Positions 24,721-36,400 of a stretch of DNA of 64,000 bases are shown in pieces. The stretch spans positions 1 through 64,000 of the forward strand of contig NZ_JAGGKI010000021.1 in NCBI RefSeq assembly GCF_017873605.1. Direction: 5' to 3'. A model generated the notes under the pieces. The model saw only the letters and a program-made list of their open reading frames with translations. It did no database searches and had not been told where the DNA came from. The position numbers and the translations under genes were made by a program. Numbering within the stretch: the stretch's first letter is position 1; each line of letters starts with the position of its first letter. This stretch comes from Paenibacillus lactis (GTDB taxonomy: Bacteria > Bacillota > Bacilli > Paenibacillales > Paenibacillaceae).

Positions 24721-24760
24721 TCGTTACATCACACTGTTGCTCGTTACATCACGCTGTTGC
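24721..24760. repeat. Tandem 20-bp repeat after tuf
   Basis: Two head-to-tail copies of TCGTTACATCACRCTGTTGC (24721-24740 and 24741-24760) differ at one base. They lie between the tuf stop and its terminator, in the 3' UTR. Confidence 0.85.
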
Positions 24761-24792
24761 TTTATATGTTCAGGCTGTTCGATAAGCCTAAA

Positions 24793-25983
24793 TTACTTAA
24801 TGATGGAAGCTACGGAACCAGCACCTACGGTACGGCCGCCTTCACGGATGGAGAACTTTGTTCCTTCTTCGATCGCGATTGGAGCGATCAGTTGAACGGT
24901 TACGGTGATGTTGTCACCAGGCATAACCATTTCGGAACCTTCTGGCAGGTTGATCACACCAGTTACGTCCGTAGTACGGAAGTAGAACTGTGGACGGTAG
25001 CCAGTGAAGAAAGGCTTATGACGTCCGCCTTCTTCTTTGCTCAGTACGTATACTTGAGCAGTGAACTCAGTGTGTGGCTTAACGGAAGCTGGCTTAGCAA
25101 GTACTTGACCACGCTCGATTTGAGTACGGTCGATACCGCGAAGCAGAGCACCGATGTTGTCACCAGCTTGAGCGGAATCCAGCAATTTACGGAACATTTC
25201 AACGCCCGTAACAACGGATTTCTTAGTCTCTTCTTCGATACCAACGATTTCGATCTCGTCGCCGACTTTGATTGTTCCGCGCTCAACACGGCCAGTAGCA
25301 ACTGTACCACGACCTGTGATGGAGAACACGTCCTCGACAGGCATCAAGAAAGGCTTGTCAGTGTCGCGCTCAGGCAATGGGATGTACTCGTCGATTGTTT
25401 TAAACATCTCAACGATTTTGTCAGCCCAAGGACCGTCTGGGTTTTGCAGCGCTTCACGAGCGGAACCGCGAGTGATTGGAGTGTCATCGCCTGGGAAGTC
25501 ATATTCGCTCAGGAGATCACGAACTTCCATTTCAACCAGTTCCAGAAGCTCTTCGTCTTCAACCATGTCGCATTTGTTCAGGAATACAACGATGTAAGGT
25601 ACGCCTACTTGGCGGGACAGCAGGATGTGCTCGCGAGTTTGCGGCATTGGGCCGTCAGCTGCGGATACAACCAGGATAGCGCCGTCCATTTGAGCTGCAC
25701 CAGTGATCATGTTTTTAACATAGTCAGCGTGTCCTGGGCAGTCAACGTGTGCATAGTGACGTGCGTCAGTTTCGTACTCTACGTGGGAAGTAGAGATTGT
25801 GATACCGCGCTCGCGCTCTTCTGGAGCTTTATCGATTTGGTCGAAGGACATAGCTGCACCGCCGTATCTTTTGGACAATACAGTTGTGATTGCAGCAGTC
25901 AGAGTTGTTTTACCGTGGTCAACGTGACCGATAGTACCGATGTTAACATGGGGTTTCGTACGTTCGTATTTAGCCTTTGCCAT
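24793..25983 (-). CDS. tuf: Elongation factor Tu
   Basis: EF-Tu (396 residues) delivers aminoacyl-tRNA to the ribosome as a GTP complex. G-domain motifs are GHVDHGKTTLTAAI, DCPGHADYV and NKCDMV, followed by two beta-barrel domains; the tail GGRTVGAGSVASIIK is normal. It is the last gene of the str operon, 145 nt after fusA, with a terminator downstream. Part of the fusA-tuf gap forms a GGAGG/CCTCC inverted repeat (26030-26061). Confidence 0.99.
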   Translation of the reverse strand: MAKAKYERTKPHVNIGTIGHVDHGKTTLTAAITTVLSKRYGGAAMSFDQIDKAPEERERGITISTSHVEYETDARHYAHVDCPGHADYVKNMITGAAQMDGAILVVSAADGPMPQTREHILLSRQVGVPYIVVFLNKCDMVEDEELLELVEMEVRDLLSEYDFPGDDTPITRGSAREALQNPDGPWADKIVEMFKTIDEYIPLPERDTDKPFLMPVEDVFSITGRGTVATGRVERGTIKVGDEIEIVGIEEETKKSVVTGVEMFRKLLDSAQAGDNIGALLRGIDRTQIERGQVLAKPASVKPHTEFTAQVYVLSKEEGGRHKPFFTGYRPQFYFRTTDVTGVINLPEGSEMVMPGDNITVTVQLIAPIAIEEGTKFSIREGGRTVGAGSVASIIK

Positions 25984-26128
25984 TTGAACAATTCCTCCTT
26001 AAGGGGATTTATATGTTTGGGCCGGTTGCGGAGGAATGAAACGGTAGCTCCATTCTCCTCCCCGACAGGTAAAACGTTATTAGAAGTTGTTCAAAGAATC
26101 GCCTTACACGACTTTTGAACTCGTGCTA

Positions 26129-28207
<2,079 letters not shown>

Positions 28208-28252
28208 GCGAATAGTCTCCCTTCAAAATTGAAGTTTATTAGCTGCTGAATC

Positions 28253-28723
28253 CTACCAGCGGTAGTGAGCAAACGCTTTGTTCGCTTCAGCCATTTTGTG
28301 CGTGTCTTCGCGTTTCTTAACGGAAGCGCCTGTGTTGTTGGAAGCATCGATGATCTCTGCTGCCAAACGCTCTTCCATTGTTTTCTCACCGCGGTTGCGG
28401 GAGTAGTTAACGAGCCAACGTAATCCCAGGGAAGTACGTCTCTCTGGCTTAACTTCGATTGGAACTTGGTAGTTCGCACCGCCGACACGACGAGCTTTTA
28501 CCTCCAGTACCGGCATGATGTTCTTGATGGCTGCTTCAAACACTTCCATCGGATCATTGCCCGTACGTTCCTTGATGATGTTGAACGCGTTGTAAAGGAT
28601 GCTTTGAGCAACACCTCTTTTACCATCCAACATGATGCGGTTGATCAGACGAGTTACCAGCTTGCTGTTGTACACCGGATCTGGCAGCACGTCTCTTTTT
28701 GTAACTGGACCTTTGCGTGGCAT
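28253..28723 (-). CDS. rpsG: 30S ribosomal protein S7
   Basis: S7 (156 residues) starts assembly of the small-subunit head and lies at the E site. The ATG at 28723 (MPRKGPVTKRDVLPDP) has AAGGGGG upstream and matches family length, so the frame opening at 28747 is not used. It follows rpsL by 53 nt. Confidence 0.99.
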   Translation of the reverse strand: MPRKGPVTKRDVLPDPVYNSKLVTRLINRIMLDGKRGVAQSILYNAFNIIKERTGNDPMEVFEAAIKNIMPVLEVKARRVGGANYQVPIEVKPERRTSLGLRWLVNYSRNRGEKTMEERLAAEIIDASNNTGASVKKREDTHKMAEANKAFAHYRW

Positions 28724-28776
28724 GGATATCCCCCTTTCTTCAGTCATGAGTCATGTTTATCCAACATGAGCTTCAA

Positions 28777-29196
28777 TTAGCTTTTTGCTTTAGGACGCTT
28801 CGTACCGTATTTGGAACGAGCCTGCATACGGTTGTTAACACCAGCGGTATCAAGCGCGCCGCGAACGATGTGGTAACGTACACCCGGAAGGTCTTTTACC
28901 CGTCCACCGCGAACCAATACGACACTGTGCTCTTGCAAGTTATGACCGATACCTGGAATGTAAGCAGTCACCTCGATGCGGTTCGTCAAACGAACACGAG
29001 CATATTTACGAAGTGCGGAGTTCGGTTTTTTCGGCGTCATTGTGCCTACACGAGTGCAAACACCGCGTTTTTGCGGAGCGCTCAGATCAGTCTCCTCACG
29101 TTTCAAAGCGTTGAACCCTTTTTGAAGTGCTGGAGATTTCGACTTGTAAACTTTAGCTTGACGGCCCTTGCGAACCAGTTGGTTGATTGTTGGCAT
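28777..29196 (-). CDS. rpsL: 30S ribosomal protein S12
   Basis: S12 (139 residues) controls decoding accuracy at the A site. The streptomycin-related lysines in TPKKPNSALRKYARVRL and GHNLQEHSVVLVRGGRVKDLPGVRYH are wild type. The ATG at 29196 is preferred to a GTG at 29205 that overlaps the AAGGGGGTG ribosome binding site. Confidence 0.99.
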   Translation of the reverse strand: MPTINQLVRKGRQAKVYKSKSPALQKGFNALKREETDLSAPQKRGVCTRVGTMTPKKPNSALRKYARVRLTNRIEVTAYIPGIGHNLQEHSVVLVRGGRVKDLPGVRYHIVRGALDTAGVNNRMQARSKYGTKRPKAKS

Positions 29197-29285
29197 GTTA
29201 GCCACCCCCTTCCCGTAATTATCATCCTGTTACAAACCATTTTAAGTCCACAGACCCAGGCGGTTCATAAAAGAACAAATGAAAA

Positions 29286-29325
29286 GTTTTTGCCGATAGA
29301 GAAGCTGCCTTCTCAAAGCAAAAAC
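29286..29325. repeat. Nested hairpin between rplGB and rpsL
   Basis: GTTTTTGC/GCAAAAAC (29286-29293 and 29318-29325) encloses GAGAAG/CTTCTC (29299-29304 and 29309-29314); both stems are perfect. On the minus strand it is followed by TTTTC, so it could act as a partial terminator within the str operon. Confidence 0.6.
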
Positions 29326-29338
29326 GATTTCTCAATCA

Positions 29339-29587
29339 TCATTTCAAGACAGCGGCCGCTGCTGCGCCGACTTCAATACCGCATGCTTCCCCAAGCTCCT
29401 TCATGGTCGGTACATAGTTGATAGGTACGCCATATCGTTCGCAGTGGGATACGATCTTGGATATCAGACGCTGGTCGCAATCTTCAGCCACATATACTTC
29501 TGTAGCCCGGCCGGTTTCAACGGCCTTCATTGTTTGTTTGGTGCCGATCTTGACGTGTGCATCCTGTAATCCTTTATCATTAGACAT
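29339..29587 (-). CDS. rplGB: L7Ae-family kink-turn RNA-binding protein (YbxF type)
   Basis: The 82-residue protein has the L7Ae/L30e fold; the B. subtilis relative binds kink-turn RNAs and associates with ribosomes, though its role is unclear. The RNA-contact region KIGTKQTMKAVETGRATEVYVAEDCD is intact. The start at 29587 has GGAGGAATG upstream and gives the usual length. It leads the str operon directly after the rpoC terminator. Confidence 0.94.
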   Translation of the reverse strand: MSNDKGLQDAHVKIGTKQTMKAVETGRATEVYVAEDCDQRLISKIVSHCERYGVPINYVPTMKELGEACGIEVGAAAAAVLK

Positions 29588-29641
29588 TAAGCATTCCTCC
29601 AAAAGAACAGGGAACAAGGCAACGATTCACGCACCTTTGCT

Positions 29642-29670
29642 ATATTAGCATCTGCCCTAGGCGATGTCAA
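29642..29670 (-). promoter_or_regulatory. str operon promoter
   Basis: TTGACA (29665-29670) and TAATAT (29642-29647) with a 17-bp spacer on the minus strand, between the rpoC terminator and rplGB. Confidence 0.82.
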
Positions 29671-29683
29671 GCTATTAAACGTG

Positions 29684-29758
29684 AAAAAAAAGAAATGGCA
29701 GGGAAGGAGCCGAAAGCCGGCTTGATCAAGCAGCCCCGGCTCCTCTCACCTCCATTTC
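29684..29758 (-). terminator. Terminator of rpoB-rpoC
   Basis: GAAATGG/CCATTTC (29692-29698 and 29752-29758) encloses AGGAGCCG/CGGCTCCT (29705-29712 and 29737-29744), followed by eight T on the minus strand, 3 nt after the rpoC stop. Confidence 0.92.
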
Positions 29759-29760
29759 CT

Positions 29761-32700
29761 TTATTCTACAGAAGCGGTTTCCAGCTCCTGGCTTTCATCG
29801 TTCGCATCGTTCTGACCCTCGAATCTCACGTTGCGGTAACGGCTCATGCCTGTTCCCGCAGGGATCAGCTTACCGATGATGACATTCTCTTTCAGACCGA
29901 GCAGCTGATCGACTTTACCTTTGATCGCTGCATCTGTCAGGACGCGGGTTGTCTCCTGGAAGGAGGCCGCGGACAAGAAGGAGTCTGTCTCAAGGGAAGC
30001 CTTCGTGATACCGAGCAGAACCGGTTTTGCAACCGCTGGCTCTTTGCCGGACAGAATGGCTTCTTTGTTAGCCACTTCGTATTCATGGATATCCACGTAG
30101 GAGCCAGGCAGAAGATTCGTGTCTCCAGCGTCGACGATGCGGATTTTGCGCAGCATCTGCCGGATCATAACCTCAACGTGCTTATCGTTGATTTCTACGC
30201 CCTGGTTCCGGTATACGCGCTGAACTTCCTGAAGGATATAGTTCTGCACGCCGCGGATCCCTTTAATGCGAAGCATTTCCTTCGGATCGATCGAACCGTC
30301 GGTCAGTTCATCCCCAGCTTCGATGTGCTTGCCTTCGCTAACGCGCAGACGGGAGCCATACGTTACGGAGTAGACCTTCGTTTCGGCCTCACCTTGAATT
30401 TCAATTTCACGACGGTCTTTCGTTTCGCGGATCTCTTTCACGACGCCGTCGATCTCACTAATGGTCGCTTGACCTTTAGGGTTACGGGCCTCGAAGAGCT
30501 CCTGGATACGCGGAAGACCTTGCGTAATATCGTCACCGGCAACGCCGCCTGTGTGGAATGTACGCATCGTCAGCTGGGTTCCCGGTTCACCGATGGATTG
30601 AGCCGCGATAATACCTACCGCTTCACCAATCTCAACATGCTTGCCGGTAGCCAGGTTGCGGCCATAACACTTCTTGCAGACGCCATAACGCGCCCGGCAG
30701 CTCAGGATGGAGCGGATTTGTACCGACTCCACGCCGGCTTTGACGATTTCGGCTGCTTTATCCGAATCGATCAGCTCGTTGCGGTTAACGATGATCTCTT
30801 TTGTCTCAGGATGACGAACCGTTTCAAAGGAGTAACGTCCTTCGATCCGATCGTACAGATCCTCGATAACTTCCTTACCGTCTTGGATCCGGCTTACAGT
30901 GAAGCCTTTATCCGTGCTGCACTCATCCTCGCGGACGATGACGTCCTGCGCAACGTCAACGAGACGACGGGTCAGGTAACCCGAGTCAGCTGTACGAAGC
31001 GCCGTATCGGCGAGACCTTTACGCGCACCGTGCGTGGACAGGAAGTACTCGAGTACCGTCAGGCCTTCACGGAAGTTCGATTTGATCGGGAGCTCGATGA
31101 TACGGCCCGACGGGTTCGCCATCAGACCACGCATACCGCCCAGCTGGGTGATCTGCGATTTGTTACCCCGCGCTTTGGAGTCCACCATGAGCATGATGGA
31201 ATTGAAGCGGTCCATCGATTTCATCAAGACGTCCGTAATATCGTCTTTCGCTTTCGACCAGATGTCGATGACGCGGTCATAGCGTTCTTCGTTCGTGATC
31301 AAGCCACGGCGGTATTGGTTGGTTACCACTTTAACCTTCTCGTCGGACTCTCTCAGAATCTCGTTCTTCTCCTCAGGGACGATAACGTCGGCTACCGCAA
31401 CGGTAACCCCTGCGCGAGTCGAGTACGTGAAGCCGAGCTGCTTGATCTTATCCAGAATGACAGAGGTTTCTGTCGTATGGTACGTCTCGAAGCAGCGGGC
31501 GATAATTTGACCCAGATATTCCTTGCCGACCGCGCCGCTAACCGGAAGACTTTGAATAGCTTCTTGCAGGTTGGCACCCTTTTCGTATACGAAATACTTC
31601 TCAGGTGTACCTTGAAGCAGGTTGGTACGGGTCGCCTCGTTGATGTACGGGAAGCTGGCAGGGAAGATTTCGTTAAAGATAATCCGTCCCACCGTCGTAA
31701 TCAGCATCGCCTTTTGCTGCTCTTCCGTAAAGCTGGTTTTACCCAGAGCCTTAACCGGAATCGCTACACGGGCATGGAGGCCCGCAGTTCCGCGCTGATA
31801 CGCGGATACCGCTTCGTTCACGCTGCCCAGAATCATGCCGGTACCCTTCTCTTCCTTGTTATCCATGGTCAGATAGAAGGAACCAAGAACCATATCCTGG
31901 GACGGCGTTACGACCGGCTTACCGTCTTTCGGGTTCAGGATGTTGCCGGATGCCAGCATCAGGAGACGCGCTTCCGCTTGGGCTTCAGCCGACAACGGAA
32001 CGTGTACCGCCATTTGGTCACCGTCGAAGTCGGCGTTGTAAGCCGTACATACGAGCGGGTGAAGCCGGATGGCATGACCTTCGACGAGAATCGGTTCAAA
32101 CGCTTGGATCCCGAGTCTGTGAAGCGTCGGTGCACGGTTCAGGAGAACCGGATGCTCTTTAATGACTTCCTCAAGCACATCCCATACTTCCGGGCTGACG
32201 CGTTCTACCTTGCGCTTCGCACTCTTAATATTATGAGCAAGGCCTTTATTGACCAGTTCTTTCATCACGAACGGCTTGAACAGCTCAAGCGCCATCTTCT
32301 TAGGAAGACCGCACTGGTACATCTTCAGATAAGGTCCTACGACGATAACGGAACGACCGGAATAGTCTACCCGTTTACCGAGCAAGTTCTGACGGAAACG
32401 GCCCTGCTTACCTTTCAGCATGTGGCTGAGGGATTTAAGCGGACGGTTGCCTGGACCCGTTACCGGACGGCCGCGGCGGCCGTTATCGATAAGCGCGTCA
32501 ACAGCTTCCTGCAGCATGCGCTTCTCGTTCTGTACGATAATATCCGGCGCTCCGAGATCCAGCAGTCTCTTCAGACGGTTGTTCCGGTTGATGACACGGC
32601 GGTACAGGTCGTTCAAGTCCGAGGTCGCAAAACGGCCCCCGTCGAGCTGTACCATCGGACGCAGTTCCGGCGGAATAACCGGGAGTACGTCCATAACCAT

Positions 32701-33375
32701 CCATTCCGGATTGTTGCCGGAATTACGGAAAGCCTCGATAACTTCCAGACGCTTGATCGCACGGTTACGGCGCTGCCCTTGAGCCGTGCGCAGCTCTTCT
32801 TTCAGGAACTCAAGCTCTTTTTCAATATCAAGATCCTGCAGGAGCTTCTTGACCGCTTCAGCACCCATGCCGGCTTGGAAGCCGTAGCCGTACTTCTCGC
32901 GATAGCTGCGGTATTCCTTCTCAGACAACAGCTGCTTCTTCTCCAGCGGTGTGTCGCCTGGATCCGTAACGACATAAGATGCGAAATAAATGATCTCTTC
33001 CAGGGATCTTGGGGACATATCCAGCGCCAGACCCATCCGGCTCGGAATGCCTTTGAAATACCAAATATGCGATACCGGTGCAGCCAGCTCGATGTGCCCC
33101 ATCCGTTCACGACGGACTTTGGCACGCGTTACTTCAACGCCGCAGCGATCACAGACTACGCCTTTATAACGGACACGCTTATACTTACCGCAATGACATT
33201 CCCAGTCCTTCTGCGGACCGAAAATCCGTTCACAGAACAGACCTTCCTTCTCGGGCTTCAATGTACGGTAGTTAATCGTCTCCGGCTTCTTAACCTCTCC
33301 GCGAGACCACGAGCGGATTTTCTCTGGGGAAGCAAGACCGATCTTCATGTACTCAAAATTGTTAACGTCCAACAA
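29761..33375 (-). CDS. rpoC: DNA-directed RNA polymerase subunit beta'
   Basis: The 1204-residue beta' subunit supplies the catalytic magnesium site NADFDGDQM (about 445-455). An N-terminal zinc ribbon is visible in CHCGKYKRVRYKGVVCDRCG, and a second zinc site in CRARYGVCKKCYGRNLATG. The bridge helix and trigger loop region GLMANPSGRIIELPIKSNFREGL and STHGARKGLADTALRTADSGYLTRRL are normal. Length fits the Firmicutes form without the large enterobacterial insertion. Confidence 0.99.
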   Translation of the reverse strand: MLDVNNFEYMKIGLASPEKIRSWSRGEVKKPETINYRTLKPEKEGLFCERIFGPQKDWECHCGKYKRVRYKGVVCDRCGVEVTRAKVRRERMGHIELAAPVSHIWYFKGIPSRMGLALDMSPRSLEEIIYFASYVVTDPGDTPLEKKQLLSEKEYRSYREKYGYGFQAGMGAEAVKKLLQDLDIEKELEFLKEELRTAQGQRRNRAIKRLEVIEAFRNSGNNPEWMVMDVLPVIPPELRPMVQLDGGRFATSDLNDLYRRVINRNNRLKRLLDLGAPDIIVQNEKRMLQEAVDALIDNGRRGRPVTGPGNRPLKSLSHMLKGKQGRFRQNLLGKRVDYSGRSVIVVGPYLKMYQCGLPKKMALELFKPFVMKELVNKGLAHNIKSAKRKVERVSPEVWDVLEEVIKEHPVLLNRAPTLHRLGIQAFEPILVEGHAIRLHPLVCTAYNADFDGDQMAVHVPLSAEAQAEARLLMLASGNILNPKDGKPVVTPSQDMVLGSFYLTMDNKEEKGTGMILGSVNEAVSAYQRGTAGLHARVAIPVKALGKTSFTEEQQKAMLITTVGRIIFNEIFPASFPYINEATRTNLLQGTPEKYFVYEKGANLQEAIQSLPVSGAVGKEYLGQIIARCFETYHTTETSVILDKIKQLGFTYSTRAGVTVAVADVIVPEEKNEILRESDEKVKVVTNQYRRGLITNEERYDRVIDIWSKAKDDITDVLMKSMDRFNSIMLMVDSKARGNKSQITQLGGMRGLMANPSGRIIELPIKSNFREGLTVLEYFLSTHGARKGLADTALRTADSGYLTRRLVDVAQDVIVREDECSTDKGFTVSRIQDGKEVIEDLYDRIEGRYSFETVRHPETKEIIVNRNELIDSDKAAEIVKAGVESVQIRSILSCRARYGVCKKCYGRNLATGKHVEIGEAVGIIAAQSIGEPGTQLTMRTFHTGGVAGDDITQGLPRIQELFEARNPKGQATISEIDGVVKEIRETKDRREIEIQGEAETKVYSVTYGSRLRVSEGKHIEAGDELTDGSIDPKEMLRIKGIRGVQNYILQEVQRVYRNQGVEINDKHVEVMIRQMLRKIRIVDAGDTNLLPGSYVDIHEYEVANKEAILSGKEPAVAKPVLLGITKASLETDSFLSAASFQETTRVLTDAAIKGKVDQLLGLKENVIIGKLIPAGTGMSRYRNVRFEGQNDANDESQELETASVE

Positions 33376-33423
33376 GGAGCAACCCTCCTCAACTTAGTCC
33401 TATTTATGTGCTATACAGTCAAG

Positions 33424-33459
33424 ATCACCGCCGCCGCATCATAGCAGGGCGGCGGTGAT
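33424..33459. repeat. GC-rich hairpin between rpoB and rpoC
   Basis: ATCACCGCCGCC (33424-33435) and GGCGGCGGTGAT (33448-33459) pair perfectly over 12 bp with a 12-nt loop, inside the 94-nt rpoB-rpoC spacer. No T run follows, so transcription should continue. Confidence 0.75.
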
Positions 33460-33469
33460 GAAATGACCG

Positions 33470-36400
33470 TTATTCCACTCCGACTTCAGCGCCTTCCAAG
33501 TTAAGGCTCAGTTTGTCACCTTGAACATCATCTTCATCATCGAGCTCTTTCATCTCGATTTCCTCTTCATTCTCGCTGAGGATCTTAACATCCATACCAA
33601 GCGATTGAAGCTCTTTAATCAATACCTTGAACGACTCAGGAACGCCCGGCTCCGGCACGTTCTCGCCCTTAACGATGGATTCGTAGGTTTTCACCCGGCC
33701 GACCACGTCATCGGACTTGACGGTAAGAATTTCTTGCAGTGTATAAGCGGCACCATAAGCTTCAAGCGCCCACACCTCCATCTCACCGAAGCGCTGTCCG
33801 CCGAACTGAGCTTTACCACCCAGCGGCTGCTGCGTAACGAGCGAGTATGGTCCCGTGGAACGGGCATGGATCTTATCGTCAACCATGTGCGCGAGCTTGA
33901 TCATGTGCATGACGCCGACCGTAACTTCACGCTCGAAGCGTTCACCGGTACGACCGTCGTAAAGCACGGTTTTACCGTTGCGCTGCATGCCGGCCTCTTC
34001 CATCGTATCAAACACGTCGTATTCGTTCGCGCCGTCAAATACCGGCGTTGCAACGTGAATGCCGAGCTGAAGGGCAGCCATGCCCAAGTGAACCTCAAGC
34101 ACCTGACCGATGTTCATACGCGACGGAACCCCGAGCGGGTTCAGTACGACTTGAACCGGTGTGCCATCCGGCAGGAACGGCATGTCTTCCTCAGGGAGAA
34201 TACGGGCAACGACACCCTTATTACCGTGACGTCCGGCCATCTTGTCACCTTCGGAAATTTTACGTTTCTGCGCAATGTAGACGCGAACCAGTTGGTTGAC
34301 GCCCGGCGGCAGCTCGTCGCCATTCTCGCGAGTGAACACCTTCACGTCAACGATGATTCCGTCACTGCCGTGAGGAACGCGCAAGGAAGTGTCGCGCACT
34401 TCGCGAGCCTTCTCACCGAAGATCGCATGCAGGAGGCGCTCTTCTGCTGTCAGCTCGGTAACACCCTTAGGCGTTACTTTACCGACCAGAATGTCGCCTG
34501 CGCTGATCTCGGCACCGATGCGGATAATACCGCGCTCGTCAAGGTTCTTCAGCGCTTCTTCACCCACGTTCGGGATATCGCGCGTGATTTCCTCAGGACC
34601 AAGCTTCGTATCGCGGGCTTCGGATTCGTATTCCTCGATATGAATCGAAGTGTATACATCCTCTTTCACCAGCTTCTCGGAGAGGAGAATCGCATCCTCG
34701 TAGTTGTAGCCTTCCCAAGTCATGAACGCAACGACGACGTTGCGGCCCAATGCCAATTCGCCAAGTTCGGTCGACGGTCCGTCAGCGAGGATATCGCCTT
34801 TCTTGACCACGTCTCCGCGTTTGACGATCGGACGCTGGTTGATGCATGTTCCTTGGTTCGAACGCATAAATTTGTGTAATTTATATTTGATTATATCGCC
34901 TTTGACTTCCTGTCCATCCACGGTTTCCACGCGGCGGAGCCAGATTTCGTTGGCGGATGAGCGCTCAATAATCCCGTCGTATTTGGACACAATACATACA
35001 CCGGAATCTTTAGCAGCCTTGTGCTCCATCCCGGTACCGACAAGCGGTGCTTTCGGAACGAGAAGCGGAACGGCCTGCCGCTGCATGTTCGATCCCATCA
35101 GCGCACGGTTGGAGTCGTCGTTCTCAAGGAACGGAATGAGCGCCGTCGCAACCGACACAACCTGTTTCGGCGAAACGTCCATGTAGTCTACACGGTCGCT
35201 CGGCATTGGCAGGATGTTATCGGACTGCTTATTGTAACGAACGATAACCATGTCATCGGCGAAGGTGCCGTCTTCATTGAGCTCGGCGTTTGCCTGAGCG
35301 ACGATGTAGTTATCTTCTTCGTCGGCAGTCAGGTAATCGATTTGCTCGGTGACTTTCCCGGTCTTCGGATCAACCCAGCGGTATGGAGCTTCAATGAAAC
35401 CATACTCGTTGATGCGGGCAAACGTTGACAAGGAGTTGATCAGACCGATGTTCGGTCCCTCCGGCGTCTCGATCGGACACATACGGCCGTAGTGACTGTG
35501 GTGAACGTCCCGTACTTCGAAGCCTGCGCGCTCACGAGTCAAACCGCCCGGCCCGAGTGCGGACAAACGACGCTTATGCGTCAGTTCCGCCAGCGGGTTC
35601 GTCTGGTCCATGAACTGAGACAGCTGGGAGCTTCCGAAGAACTCCTTGATCGAGGCGATCACCGGACGGATATTGATCAGCGCCTGCGGCGTAATCACGT
35701 TCGCATCCTGGATCGACATTCTTTCACGCACCACGCGCTCCATACGGGACAAACCGATACGGAACTGGTTCTGAAGCAGCTCGCCCACGGAACGCAGACG
35801 ACGGTTGCCCAGGTGGTCGATATCATCGGTGTTGCCAATGCCATGCAGCAGGTTGATGAAGTAGCTGATGGAAGAGATAATATCGGCTTGCGTAATATGT
35901 TTCACCGATTTGTCGATATTGCCGTTTGCAATGACTTTGACCACTTTCCCGTCCTCGATCGGAGAGAATACGTCAATCGTCTGCAGCGTAATATCGTCGC
36001 TGTCCATCACACCGCCGGTTACATGGTATTTCTTGAAGCCGACGCTCTTCTCGAGATAAGGCATGATCTCGTCCAAAAGACGACGATCCACAGTTTGACC
36101 TGCTTCCGCAATAATCTCGCCCGTTTCGACGTCGATCAGGCTCTCAGCCAAACGGTGGTTGAAGAGACGGTTCTTGATGTGAAGCTTCTTGTTGATTTTG
36201 TAGCGTCCGACATTCGCCAGATCATAACGTTTCGGATCAAAGAAACGAGCGACCAGGAGGCTCTTCGCATTCTCCAGCGTCGGCGGCTCGCCCGGACGAA
36301 GACGTTCATAAATTTCGATGAGCGCTTTCTCGGTGGAGTCCGTGTTGTCTTTATCCAGCGTGTTTTGAATATATTCATCATTGCCCAGCAATTCCAGAAT

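Noticed and set aside
26030..26061. GGAGG/CCTCC inverted repeat between fusA and tuf
   Set aside because: Probably chance pairing of a ribosome-binding-site-like stretch; the stem has a bulge and no clear role.
24757..26118. Long plus-strand open frame opposite tuf
   Set aside because: Shadow of the tuf coding sequence with no start signal or family resemblance.
29695..33444. Very long plus-strand open frame opposite rpoC
   Set aside because: It mirrors rpoC almost exactly in extent, has no ribosome binding site, and its product has no recognisable domain; open antisense frames are expected opposite strongly codon-biased genes.
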